Below, one piece after another: positions 21,930-34,518 of a stretch of DNA of 64,000 nt (position 1 is its first letter; every line of letters starts with the position of its first letter). The position numbers were made by a program, and so were the translations under genes. Under the pieces are notes generated by a model. The model was not told the origin of the DNA and did no database searches. It saw nothing but the letters and a program-made list of their open reading frames with translations. The stretch is from the NCBI GenBank assembly GCA_015501605.1, contig JADNRZ010000008.1, positions 744,001-808,000 of the forward strand, written 5' to 3'. This DNA comes from Panaeolus papilionaceus. Its lineage: Eukaryota > Basidiomycota > Agaricomycetes > Agaricales.

Positions 21930-24900
21930 ATGTCTGATCTTGAATCCAGGGAGAAAGAAGCGCTGGAGAAGGAGAAGCGCCTTGATTCTTCGACGTCTTC
22001 CATCACCTCTTCAAGTCTAGTTGACGAGGCAGCGTTGAAGAAGGCAGAAGGAGTCGCATTACAGGTAATTGTCCAAAGTAATCTCCCAAAAAGCGATATA
22101 CCTATCTGCATTAACTGTAACATAGGTTATCTCTGCTGAAGATCACCCTCACCTCCCAGCGGTCACATTCAGGACAGTATTTCTTGGAATTGGCCTTAGT
22201 GTCTTCTCTGCTGTTTTGGCCACCATCTACACTTTCAAGCCACAGAATGCGTCGGTATCTCAGCTATTTTGTTTGATCATCGCATATGTGTTAGGGACTG
22301 CCATGGCTGGTGAGTCTTCAGGGCCCTCACGTCGTTATTTCCATCTAAGGTCTGGTCTAGCTCTGCCATCCAACGGTGTATGGAAATATATCAATCCAGG
22401 TCCATTCAATATCAAGTCAGAACACCGTTCTTCGACTTGAAACTGCACTGTTGATGACATATGTACTCCAGGGAGCACACCGTTATCGTCATCATGTCTT
22501 CCACTGCGTCGACTGTCGCAGTGGCCATGGAAATTATAGCTGCATTGGGTAGGACGAATTTGCTTTTTCTGAGATATGATCACTTTCAACTGTCGTAGAT
22601 CTTTTCTACGACCTCCGCCTCAATTCCGCTGTTGCTGTCTTCTCCATATTCGCTACCCAGATGCTCGGTAAGCTTTCGACGTTGTGCTTTTAAAAGTGTT
22701 GTTAACATTGGAATAGGGTATGGGATAGCAGGACTGCGTAGGTACCCTCTACAGGCTTCCATGTATTGACACTAAGCCTCACAACGATTAGTTCGAAGAT
22801 TCCTTGTGTATCCGACATAGTATGTATTACGTGCTCCCCAGACGCTTTAAGTGTACTAATATTTTCGGATAGCGCTTTCTATCCCAACTACATCTCCGTG
22901 GCAAATCTACTTCAAAGCTTACATTTTGGTGGTATTTTGAATCTGAAACGACGTAGATTCTTTTGGATTGCGGCAAGATTTCCTATACTTTATTGGTTAG
23001 TTGCCTTCAACCTGATTTTTATTATTAGTTCGCGGCTATTTTCTGCTGGGAATGGATTCCCCAATATGCTTTCCCGCTATTGACGGCCTTCTCAGTCATC
23101 TGCTTGGCTGATAACGGTCGCCACGACTTTGTGCGAAACCTATTTGGAGCGGGTTCCAGTAATGAGGGTCTCGGCTTGCTGTCCTTCAGCACTTCGTGGA
23201 CTCTTATTACTCAAGGAAACCCGCTTGTTTGGCCCTTGCAAACTCGTACGTGTTTTAATTATATTTGTCGACACCCATATTCATTCAGTCCCAGAAATAA
23301 ACTCTTATCGTAAGCTATCCACTCCGATTTTACAAGTTGCGACTTAAAACGCTGGGGTAGTTGGACTGGTTCTTGGATATATCGTCCTCACTTCCGCCTA
23401 CTACTCCGATGTTTTTAACGGACGTGATATACCCTTCATGTCGACCTCTCTTTTTGGTAAAGATGGAAATACCTATAACCAAACCGCTGTTATAGGGTCG
23501 GACTTCAAACTGGATCCAGCTGCCCTTGAAACTGTGGGATTACCTCGATACACTACCACATATGCGGTGTCGCAACTCTCCTATAACTTGTCACTAGGAG
23601 CTGCCTTCACCTATATCTTGCTCTGGCACTGGCCTGAATTGAAATCAGCATTTGGCGGCCTACAATTCCTCAAAAGTGGACATGATTTAACGGTCGACGA
23701 CCCGCACTATAAACGTGAGTGCCTTTGTTAGACGATCTCTTTATCGCCTTCTGATCACTTCCTTTAGAGATGCAAAAATATCGTGAGCTCTGCGATTCCT
23801 CCGTTTTCGTCATACAGAGGTCATTGATAACTCCTTGTAGCGGAGGTTCCTCAATGGGTGTATGGTGCTGTCTTCTTCATCTCGCTAGCTGTCGGTATTG
23901 GGTGTAGCTATGCAGGACCTCATGGGACAGTCCTTATTCCTGCATGGAGCATCATATTCTTCACTGGTAGGTTGTGTACCAGAAACCATTTAAATCACCA
24001 TTTACGCCCTCTCCAGTCCTAAGTACTGTTATTGCAATCGTACTGGGCTTCAGTGAGTCTCTGCTTCACCTCATCGATGCGATTACGTATGACTAACCCC
24101 CAAACCAAGTTACTGCTACCACGGGCTTTAGTATATCCATTAAATATGCCGTGCAGATTATCGCAGCTTTCTTGCACCCTGGAAAGCCAATGTAGGAGCT
24201 TGGACATTGTTCAATGATAGCTATAGCTTACATCGTTGATCTACAGCCCTGTCATGTACGCCAATTTGTTCGGGAACAGTACGTCGTTCCAGACCTTGTA
24301 TATGCTCCAAGGTAATGTATCTATCTATAAATTCATCCTCGCCGGGACTGATATTGAATATTTACGCGAACTTTAGACCTTAAGCTTGGACAATATACGA
24401 AAGTGCCGCCTCGAGTGACCTTTGCTGCGCAAATAGTAAGGCTTGTACGTTGGTCAATGACTGCGGTGTTGAAATTCTCTCTATCCATAGGCCGGCTCCG
24501 TTGTTGGTTCCATATTCAACTTCACGAGTGCGTCCTCATTGCTCCCATGTCCTTCGAACGAATATTAAACGTCTGACAGTGATGAAAATAATTGTATCAA
24601 ACAATCGCGAGGTTTTGAAGGACCCAATCGGCACTCGTATTGTGCGCAACCCTACAAGCTCCTTTGATATTCGTCACTGATGATGTTTTCTAGTGGAGTG
24701 GGTGGATCGTTCAGCAATACAATTCGGCTTCTGTCGCGATGGGCGCCCTGGGGAAGGAATTGTTTTCTATCGGAAAACCGTCCGGTTATTGGATAATTCC
24801 CTTCGCAATGTATGTACGCTCCTCATCGTCAGGCTCATCGAAGCGGGGTCCTCAAACCTGCGTCGTATTAGGTTTTTGGGGTTATTTGCTCCTATTCCCT

Positions 24901-25362
24901 TCTGGTTGGTGTGGAGATTCTCGAAACCAGGATCTTGGTTAGGGAGGTCCGCAAAGTATCTCAACATCCCTATCATCACGTTGTACATGGGATGGTAAGC
25001 TGGCTTCGTATTGGCTTCCTTACTGTTCTGACCGACCATTCAGGCTGCCTTACTCGGTGAACGGGCAATGGTGGTCTTGCCTTGTTATCGGGGTTTTCTC
25101 TCAATGGTGGCTTCGTACAAGGCGGCCGCGTTGGTTCATCAAGGTATGTTGCACCCACTTTCCTGATGAGCCGCCTGTCACCGCTAAATTACGCTAAACC
25201 CAGTACAACTACCTCCTGTCAGCTGCACTGGACGGTGGCAGTCAGGTTATTCTCTTCATCCTCTCCTTCGCTGTCTTCGGTGCCAGTGGGATGGAACACC
25301 CCTTCCCTGTATGGTGGGGCAACAGCGCTACGTTGAGTGTCGATAGGTGCAAGTCCACTTGA
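21930..25362 (+). CDS. Oligopeptide transporter (OPT family)
   Basis: Highly split gene. The first exons resolve as 21930-22064, 22126-22309, 22361-22415, 22472-22548, 22599-22667, 22717-22737, 22792-22819, 22873-22972 and 23029 onward, all in phase. The rest continue to a stop at 25360-25362. OPT signatures are seen: NPGPFNIKEH early in the protein, and GQYTKVPPRVTFAAQ near the C-terminal third (the family's KIPPR block). Many hydrophobic helices are present, for example TVFLGIGLSVFSAVLATIY and PQWVYGAVFFISLAVGIG. The end, ASGMEHPFPVWWGNS, is also typical. Known role: proton-coupled uptake of small peptides or peptide-like compounds across the plasma or organelle membrane. One intron starts with GC (22973). 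I found no frameshift, but not every small exon was resolved to the base. Confidence 0.88.
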
Positions 25363-27400
25363 TATATGAAGGTGTTTACATTCTTTATTCTCAAGACCTC
25401 GGTTATTTCTTGCCCTTGTACCATGGATTATTCACTCAGCTGGATATCGAATATATTCCATTAAGTCATACAGTTGGAGATGAAAAGCTCATGTTTTACA
25501 TGCAACCTTATCAACATCTTAGTTCGAAATTTTGAACGTGCCTTTTACTCGAAACGGTTAGACTCGTCATTCGGGAAACAAAGGAAATGCGGGGTGCTCC
25601 ACAAAACGTGATTGCAGTGAGAGGTCGACCCTTACCGATGGGAGTTCAGCCGAACACTGAATAAATTGAGTTGTAATTTATCCAGAATTATTTCGATGCA
25701 CCTGAGGGCGGTCAAGCTCGAATCAGGTTCAAATGCCCGTAAAAACGAGGAATATCCCAGGCCGCTGAAGCCCTTGGACCGGTCAATGGTGTTGCTGAAA
25801 GGGCATCTCTTTGTAATGGTTCTCCCCAAGTGAATTTGAACCGACATCTGGTACCGGATGGACAGTTTTAGTTTGCTGGGTGCACCGAGCAGGATGTTGC
25901 AGATCATGTCTTCGTGACTCTTTCCGTTTAATCGAAAAGGAAAGCCGAATGCCTAAATCGTCGCATCCTTGACAGCAAACCGGTCACCTCTGTGTGACAA
26001 CCAACCCGTGGTGGCCAAAAATAGGATTGACAATCCGCTCTGGATACTTTCGAACGGATTTGAGGCCATTTTCTGCTTTACTCAAGTCGGATAAATTCAA
26101 CGAGGGGGTGCATTTCAAGGTTCTGCTCATGCCGAAATGAATTATCAATATTTGTTCGCAATCTCGAAGCGATTCGACCAACAATTATCGAAACGTTTCA
26201 CATAAAAGTTGCATGCAGATCCCCAACACTTTGCATACAACGCAGACCACCAAACAGAGCAGGTTAGGGAGCTGTATAAGATGATTGAGATGACATGCAG
26301 TTCAATTGTTGGCTGGAATGGGGTCCTATAATCAATTGTGGAGCCAAACGACATATAGAAGACAATGACAGGCACTTCAAAATCGCTGATTGGCTAAGCC
26401 ATGCCTAACGGCACGGAGTGCCCACCACCTTGGGATTCGAAGGTTCCGAAACTCATGTTTCCCTCGATTTGCCCCTCGTACGTTGGGGGTTTGAGCAAAA
26501 CCTCTCCATCATGCTCCCAAATCGTAATCACAGAGCATTGGCGGTGGGCGCCACCGACGTCACAGCGCTCTGACCGCTCTCTGTGTGTGAATTTTTGGAT
26601 ACCATGCACCAAGAATCGAAAAAAACCCTCGCCGGTATTCATTCAAGTTTCGAACGACGTGACATAGAAGCAACCATTATTCCTAACTTGAAGCATGTCC
26701 TGTCGTAAACCTGGGTGTTGTTCGCTTCGGGGAACTACCATTTTATCCTCCGCTACAACTTAGAAAACACATGGGCTACGTTCCGAAGAGATATAATATT
26801 AGAGGATAAGGCAGATGCGGAATAAGCATGTATGCGTTGTTGGGGGAGGCAAGTTGTGGACAAGGTCAATGCATAGAACGACAGATGCATGATAAATTAA
26901 ACGACAAACCCTTGTAAATATTATAACCCCAGGGATTTGATAGAGAATGTGCACTTGAATGCGGGGGTTTGTGACGGCGGAATATATTCAATTATTGGAG
27001 CCCACTTCGAATACTGCCCACCAGACCCTGACCTGTGACGACGTGAGGTCAGCGATGATGCTCGTGTTAATTTTATTTTACTGAAGTGAAAAGGTCGAAA
27101 TATACAGTATAGTACGCCCTATGCGAGGTCGATTTCGGGGCTCCTTCGGACGGATGATACATCGTGTGCTTAGGAAGAATCCTTTGCGAGGAGGGGTTGA
27201 GCATTCCCGACAAAGACCTGCATGTGAACCGAAAGAAGTAGATGGATCGAGGGTTGGAATAAGAATTGCGACTTGCCGGAGTCTTTTGCAGGATGACATT
27301 GACAGCTCGTTGCCTCGCGCAAAACCAAATTGAAAATCAAATAACCCTTGAAATTTACAGGAGAAATAGATTAATTAGGGAGATGTAGGCGGTTCGAAAC
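25363..27400. repeat. Outer part of the left inverted-duplication arm, no gene
   Basis: Segments around 25580-25830 and 26628-26711 have inverted partners at about 57640-57890 and 56795-56880. Shared words include ctccacaaaacgtgattgcag and aagcatgtcctgtcgtaaac. No gene with a domain was recognised. It is the upstream flank of the left hydrophobin. Confidence 0.6.
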
Positions 27401-27409
27401 ATATAAAAA
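27401..27409 (+). promoter_or_regulatory. TATA box of the left hydrophobin gene
   Basis: ATATAAAAA lies about 95 bp before the start codon, followed by CCTACCATTTCTGCATTG. The right hydrophobin copy has the same arrangement. Confidence 0.65.
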
Positions 27410-27503
27410 GCCTACCATTTCTGCATTGCATCCCCAGTTTCGAACAGCCGTTCAAAGCTTCCACACCTCTCGAGTCTTCAACCAACCCAACCAACTCACC
27501 AAC

Positions 27504-27977
27504 ATGATCTCTCGCGTTTACCAGCTCTTCTTCTTCCTCTTCTTCGCTCTCCCTCTCTTCGCTGGAGCCTCCGTTCTCCCCCGTGGAGGTGATGGAATCA
27601 ACAACAGCTGCAACGTTGGCAGCCTACAATGCTGCAACTCGGTCCAATCTGCCAACGACGCTAGCATTGCTGGGCTCGTTGGTCTTCTCAGTCTCCTCGT
27701 CGGTCCCATCACTGGCCAGGTCGGACGTTCGTATTGATTCCATTTGCTTTGCTGTTCGCCTAGCTAATTCACATTTGTTGCCAGTTACCTGCTCCCCGAT
27801 CACCGTCGTCGGCACCGCGGGCAACTCTTGCTCTGCTCAACCTGTTTGCTGCACTAATAACAACTTCGTACGTACACTGTGGTGTTCAGAAATGTCCAAG
27901 ACAGGAGAGTACTGACTTCAAATAATTAGAACGGTGTGATCAACCTCGGATGCAGTCCCATCAACCTCAACCTCTAA
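27504..27977 (+). CDS. Class I hydrophobin, left copy
   Basis: Three exons: 27504-27726, 27785-27867 and 27930-27977, giving 117 residues. It has a signal peptide (MISRVYQLFFFLFFALPLFAG). The eight-cysteine hydrophobin pattern is seen in CNVGSLQCCN, TCSPITVVGTAGNSCS, PVCCTNNN and GCSPINLNL. Spacing and the long hydrophobic loop (IAGLVGLLSLLVG) fit class I. Known role: a secreted amphipathic protein that coats hyphae, fruit bodies and spores by self-assembling at air-water interfaces. The gene has a near twin in inverted orientation at 55767-56246. Intron 1 is identical between the copies, while the residues just after the signal peptide differ (RGGDG versus RTGNNGG). Confidence 0.95.
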
Positions 27978-28320
27978 TCGAGGGGTATACCGTATCGAGA
28001 AGGCTCTGGGACGAAGAGAGTTAGCCGTCGGTCGAATCGATGCTTGGAATTTGGACCGTCTCTCTCTCTCTCCCACTGTTCGTGGACTGTTGTAGTCATT
28101 GTTAGCTCTTGTGTTAGCGTTCATGCTAGGATAATTTCGAAAAGACCAAAAAAATGTAGTTCAGGTTGTCTGGTGTTGTTGTCTTTGTATGCCTGTAATG
28201 ACATTCATGTTGTGTACCTTTCTGCGTTGTTGACTGTGATGAACTGGTAGTGTGTCTAGTCCCTTGACCCCAAGCCATTTCGATAGGCATTGAAAGAATG
28301 AGAAAAATCATCAATGTGAC
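27978..28320. repeat. 3' flank shared by the two hydrophobin copies
   Basis: Nearly the same as the inverse of about 55440-55766, including a CT microsatellite that is longer in the right copy. Similarity fades after about 28320. Confidence 0.7.
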
Positions 28321-28470
28321 GGTAAACCCTTGAGGTGCAGTACAACAATATTTTTTGCACAGATAAACCCAATGCCATGAATGGATGAGGGGTTAAAATA
28401 ATCATTTCGTTATACCTGTAACATTTGTCACGCACTCTCAATAGAAACAGCCACTGCCGGTACACGGCTC

Positions 28471-28784
28471 ACTCGAAATAGTCACAAAATAAAAAAACAT
28501 TTATTGATTATTCTAAGGTTAGGGTTAGGACCATGAACCAGCATAAAAAAAGAGCCTGCCCAGCCAGAGTGGCCGAAGCAGGACAGGAAAATATTGAGAC
28601 GGTGCATGAGCCTAAGCCCATACAAGCTGCAGCCACCCCCTGAGGACATGGTCGCCGTGCTATGGGGGATTTCCACAGCCCACAGACCACAGTATGTGAA
28701 GGGGCCTATGCCATCAAGGTAAGTATGAGTTGTTCAGGTGCCGAATCAAAGGTTTATATAGGAGGAGGGGCGCGCACGGACCAG
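28471..28784 (-). ncRNA. Candidate structured RNA element, left copy (conserved 314 bp block)
   Basis: The inverse of this block occurs at 53362-53674 with a single-base length difference in an A run, although neighbouring sequence is clearly diverged. On the minus strand it has TATATAAA starting at 28760. The U1-like start ATACTTACCT begins 34 bp later at 28726. The perfect 13 nt telomere-type match CCTAACCCTAACC lies at 28529-28517. Both strands lack a useful long frame. It might be a Pol II small RNA gene, a telomerase-RNA-like element or a young mobile sequence. Direct proof is absent. Confidence 0.35.
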
Positions 28785-30180
28785 GTGCTTCACTCAAGTC
28801 ATTTAGTTGACAGGGCGGAACATTCGTCGACCGACGGGGTCATCATTGTGCTGAGCGTCTTCATGACTGACTTGGGTATAGCGATTGTTGTACAAGATAT
28901 GTACACCGTCGTCAATTCAAGATTTCAAGATGATTGTATTTGCATCTCAACTCCCAATATTTATAACACATTAACCAACCACAACTGTCAGGTAACCCGT
29001 ATACAATGCAAATATGTAGATAACAAGTCAAGCAAAATGAAAAACTGTATAGTACAAAATTGTCGTTAATGTTCACTATATACACAAAAGATCAAAAAAG
29101 ACATTCGACTTCAAGCTGGAGAGCTAGATAGTAATACCAGGAATCGCATGGAATCAATGCAAGATGAAAAAAGAGCATGAGGAGGGTATAAAAAGCATTA
29201 TAGGGATATCGGGATATCATATACTTCGACTAAGATAGAGCTAGTCCATGATGGGGGTAGATGGTAACAAATGAAATGAGATGAGATGGGATGACGAACC
29301 TAAAAATGAAATGTAATGGAAAAACAGACGAAAAATGGGAGAGAAGAAAATATCGGAAGCAAGCAAGAATATCGAGAAAACGAAAACCAAAGATGCAAAT
29401 AATGCTAGCAGAATTTTGAGGAGTCATAAGTTTCGTCTCCACCAAGGGACTCGCAGATCCCTCACGCAGCGCCTTCTAGCCAAAACCTGGTCAACAGGCC
29501 ACAGAACACCAGCCTCGCAAATCAATCCCTCGGGATGAGCCATGTCTAGCCTGGGGTGAGGGAAGCGTCGTTTCTGCTTGACGATTCCGGCTACATGTCA
29601 ATCAAACAATCCGTGATCAACAAGACTGTCGGAAAGCCAGCGAGGCGGTGGTACATCATGCATCCTGGCATCGAAATTTCGTTGCCATATCGCCGAGGAC
29701 GATGCTGAGAATCGCAAACGACATCCGTGCGAGGGAGTAGAATCTACCAACAACGCCTAATTCTTGAAAAAATCGTTTGTGTCGTGATTTCCTCGTCGGA
29801 GAGGTGCTGATTGAGGACGAAGCAGCTCTTGTGTTTCCCCCGCATAAGCAGTGCACTGCACACAGCGCGAAAGTCCAACTCGTCCTCGGGAGAGTTGTGT
29901 GTAGCCTCCAAGACAGGGTAACAATACGCAGCGTCACACGGCTAAGCAGGTGATCCCGTTTTATCTTTTGAGTGCCAGCGAGCACTCTTTTCGTCTGCCA
30001 AGCCTCGTAGGCTTTTCAGATTCCAAGGACCGCCGACGTGGAGGTGACAAGTCGAATTAAGACCTCATGCAGGGGGTGACTGGCTGTGTACTTGGGGGAC
30101 GATGGGACAAAATTTTGAGAGTCGTGAGATGTAGGTCGGAAAAGGGGAAGGAAAGCAAAGCGACGTATGACGCTCATGGG
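28785..30180. other. Intergenic region inside the left end of the loop
   Basis: A-rich and locally repetitive (gggatatcgggatatc near 29200). Short frames only, none with a domain. The similarity between arms ends sharply at 28784/28785. Confidence 0.4.
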
Positions 30181-32922
30181 TCACACACGTGCGGGCATGG
30201 GTGGAAGCGCGTAGGGTGTTTCGTCTCTTGGGTCGTAATCTAAGAGGTCAATAGGGGACGTGAAATTGATGACCTATTTTGCAGAGAAGAGAGTGGAAAG
30301 TTAGTAACTATTTCCAGCGATACAACGGCTAGGATCCACACTCCCCGCAGAGCAAGATATATGATTCGAGGACGGTAAATGAGGCACTCACATAAGGATG
30401 CAACGTTGAAGCCGCACTCGTACTAGGCACAATGCCTCTCTCAACATCCCGCCCCCTTGCTCTATCCCTCATTCTTCTCTCTGGACCATGACCATGTGTC
30501 GAGGGGCCTCTCGAATACGACTGCTGACTCTGGCGCTCATTTCCATGACCATGACTATGTGTATCCTCCGACGCCACGGCACTCCTCCCATTCCCCTGCC
30601 CTTGGCCCACAGGCGGCGATAAACTCGACAACAATGATTGTCCCCGACGATTCGCCACAAAGAAACCATCCGAATACCGCCTTCTCGTCCTTCCCTCCCA
30701 TTCCTGATGAGTAGAATTCGGCAAAGGCGTCTGTTCCTGTCCCTGTACCCGGGGGCGCGGTGATGTCGATGTTAATTCCCGTGGTTCCTCGCTAGCAGAC
30801 TGTTCGCCTCCTGCGTTATCCGACCTCTCCCACCTCGTATCATCCGATCTGCCTCCCGAAGTGGGTCGTGACACCATCGTTTGCGTAGTCGCAGAATTGT
30901 TGTAGACTGTGCTTCCACTCTCGGCCCTAGCGTGAGTTGGCGGCCTGATGAAAAAGTCCTGCATAGGAATAGGATTTGTAGGTGTCGTGACCGAGATGCT
31001 ATCAGAGTCGCTTTCATAACCAGGTGACATTTCGCCGTCTGACGATGGTCGTGGCTGAACAGGATGCGAGTGCGTCCTGTAAACGCCGTGTAACCCACCA
31101 TCATCTGATAGAACTGCAGTCATCCCTAAATCATCGCCGTCCTGTCGATGAAAATGATACTCGGACTCTGGGAAATACGACTTGGGTGAATCAGGCATGT
31201 TGTGACTGTGGACATAATAATCTGGGAGCGGCGAAGTTAATGTCGGTACTTTGGCTGAATTTTGAGGGGATATGATTTTGGCCTTGTATCCCGATTCGCG
31301 CGTGATGGAGCGGGGAAAGAAGATCTGTTAAGCGGCGTTAGCGAAAGAACATCGGAGAGTAAATTAGGACAAAGGTGGGGTCAGATCAGGGAGACAGGGA
31401 TATTTAATCTGCTCGTTCCGGCAGGCTATAAATAATTAAAGTGAATTGAAACTTACAAGAAGGGTTATAGCAGATGATATAAAACAACCTAAGCCTCCCA
31501 TCATGAGAAGAAAATCTGTCATAAAAATTCCGTTTAATGTGAGAGGGTACGACGGAAGCGCACAACATACCCAAAGCAAATCTGTAGAGAAAGACATCAT
31601 GAGAACATGGACATCAGCTGAGCAAAATGAGGCTTCTACTCACGGATCCCCAACAATTGGGTAAGGTCCCTTAAGACCATCAACAGCGATGATAAGGAGG
31701 GGGATAGTGAAGAGAAAGCGGAATAGCACACGAATTCGCTAAGAGGATGAGATCAGATACTGCGACAAAGGTAAAACTCAGGAAAGACAAACATTGAGAT
31801 GATAGAATGTTGCAAGGCGGACGACAACATCAGGTTCGGCTCCTCCATCCTTCACATAGCGAATAAATCCAGGGAATCGAGCGAGGACATAAAGAAACAA
31901 AACGGTTGTGAATGTGCCTGCTGAGGAGCCAGAGAGAAAAATCCAAGCTTGAACCTAAAATCCCGATGAGGTTTATTTCCAAGGTACCAATAAATTGACA
32001 TACCCGTTCGATATCTCGCCTTGAGAGGAGGGTAGTGAGAGGCATTCCGAGGACTGCGATCATACTCCCTGGAGCGATGGTTCAATACTCCCAGCGATGA
32101 CAGAGACAAGCTTTGTGGCGTACCAAGATACCATGTCCGAAATTCCCAACTGTGAAACCATTCCCTCTTCCCTGGTCCTTGATGAAGGAGAAACAACCAA
32201 AAGGCAAGTTCTAAAGTGAGTTAGATTATGGTTTAACATGGTGTTTGAACCAAGGTACCTTCTAAATGAGTGACACTGAAAATGAAACGATCAGCACCAG
32301 GGTCAGGTAAGAATCGAAAAGGAAGTTGCGCACATCTCCAGTGACCAGGCGATGCTGAGAACAAAGTAGAGAGGCAGCAGCCAGTTTCTGTGTTCAGGTT
32401 TCCAAGAGCGAAGAGGTACGGGGATGACTCCTGTTTGATTGTAAGCCAAAATGTGGGGTAATCACGGTCAAGGACATACCTGTTGAAGGTAAATAGATGT
32501 AACCTGGTTGATATAATCTCAATCAAGGTGTTCATAGCAGTGAAGAAGATGAACAGACCCTCTTTGAATTTGAAAGTGGTCATAGCCACACTGAAAACAA
32601 CGAGGAGAGGCAATGTCGCCAAATATGAGTACCTGATGGGTTGCACATGGAACATCCTGGGGTAAGCATGCGGACTTGAATTCCTTTCAGTTAAATGGCC
32701 ATACGTCATTACGCGTTTAAAGGCGCCTGGCTGTCTGCCTGAATCCCACTTGAGACAACTAAAACGATCATATGCCCATAGATGAAGACATAGAAACACA
32801 AGAAACTGATAAAATTCAGGTTAGAAAAAACATCAGAAATAAAATGTATAAAAAATTGAAATAATTACAATCGAGGATAAAATGGCCCATAACATATAAG
32901 CCGATGGAGATCCACTGCTCAT
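30181..32922 (-). CDS. Multi-pass membrane protein of a fungal family without assigned function, copy 1
   Basis: The start at 32922 gives MSSGSPSAYMLWAILSSI, with an intron after codon 18, exactly as in the paralogue at 45481. Later exons read FLCLHLWAYDRFSCLKW, GAFKRVMT, YSYLATLPLLVVFSV, VTHLE plus FWLFLLHQGPGKREW, FRFLFTIPLLI and ITLLIFFPRSITRESG. A long Ser/Arg-rich cytosolic tail follows. The last exon (30273-30181) gives INFTSPIDLLDYD and matches the paralogue's NFTSPI block. Seven or eight membrane segments are evident, with a tail of about 320 residues. The layout resembles a receptor, but no known GPCR motif was recognised and no function is claimed. Some middle exon borders are approximate. 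Confidence 0.75.
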
Positions 32923-34518
32923 GAAGACGGAAAACAAGGGGAAAAGAGGAATAAATGGAGGTCTGCCAGCTTGATTGATGAATGAACTGGAAAGAAAAAG
33001 AAAAGCGTCAAATTTGAAACTCCTTTTCTCTCTGAACCTGGTCAGACTCTTTGCTGTCCAACCATTGACTTCGCGATCGGTACTTGCCGTCACACGTGTT
33101 GTGTCAACACACCCCTCACAACCATCTCCCGGTCCGCTCAATTTAATACTTAGCATTACACTCGCACGCATCCCAAGACTGTCTCTTCGAAACCATTATT
33201 TTATTTTCAATGTTCAATCTAACAACCATTGCCTTATGACTTATCCTATCCAATCTCCCCGTATAAGATAAAGCTCACTGTTGACGACCATATCTTTTCG
33301 AGGCTTTAACTAAACTGCCTCATGCCTAGCAGATCTCCCAGATCAAGCTGGGCATACTCATGATTCATGGATGACACCCACCCAGACCCACCCCCATCGC
33401 AAACACAAATAAAATACCCTTTAGGTCCCAACTTCCCATAGAGCTGCGCCATCATCAAGTCCAAGATCGCAAGTGATCCGTTTTGGAGTGCGCGAATTCC
33501 CGCCAGCATGGAGACTTCACATTTGAAATGGTTCTAGTAAATAGACAGCACCTGGCTGGCATAGCCTCTTATTGACCAGGGAAACCTACACTCTGACGCT
33601 TAACACGATGCCCATCTATCTATCGCCTTCACCCCAGGCCCAGCAGCACTCCCACCCACCTGAGGTACACTCAGAATTCACTCTGTGCTTCCTCATCACA
33701 AGCTACCACTGCATCATTCAGACGTCAACGGAGCTTATTCTCTTGGCCGTCCCGATTTATGACATTGTCCTTTTGTAAGTAAATGCGTGGAGAACGCTCT
33801 TGTTGGAATTCTCTGCGGAACATTCAGTCGACCATTCTATAGCTCGCCGAACATCGCCTCAAGTTTTCCCAGAATACAAACATCTCGTCATGATCAACAT
33901 AAATGTATTGGCTGGATTGCCTGTAAGCATCGGTCGAACAGGCCGACCAAGTTCAAGGCCGCTACGTTAAATCACCTACGTGTCAATTGCAGAGTAAAAC
34001 GGGAACGTTTCAAAATACATTTCAGGGTGAGTGCTTGTCGTTATCATGATAAGTAATAATGTGGGCGTGCAGTATTTGGGTGGAAATCAGATAAATGCAG
34101 AGATGTCAACTCGCTTCATTCTGAATGACCACCTCGATACAGTAACGATCAGTTAGCCAACCAGGCCGACTCCGCCGCCGGCGCTTAATCCATCATCAAC
34201 GCTGTCAGGCCGCAGTTGGCTTCTATCGAAGTCCACGTCATGTCATTGCTCGTCCACCTCGTGGAACGTCAAGATCGTCAGCTGGAAAAGTAGTCAGCTG
34301 TCTTCGATTGATTCGAAGCAAGATCTCTGAGACCTTTCGCGTTAGTCGAAGAATAAGAGCAAACATACAAAAAGTTGCAATTCTAGAGAAACTCGACGAA
34401 TTGTGTATACACTAAGTAACAACAAAATATTACAGGAAACGACTCAAAATTTTGGATAAATCAAGAAACAGTTTACATTCAATGCAATCGAAAGGCCCTG
34501 CGCACATGCCCATCCTCT
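32923..34518. other. Intergenic region, no gene recognised
   Basis: Upstream side of the membrane-protein gene and downstream side of the FAD oxidase. Only short frames are present and none has a domain. Confidence 0.4.

Noticed and set aside
29656..29985. A 109-codon minus-strand frame near the left arm
   Set aside because: Basic, irregular composition and no recognisable motif. It does not extend by splicing.
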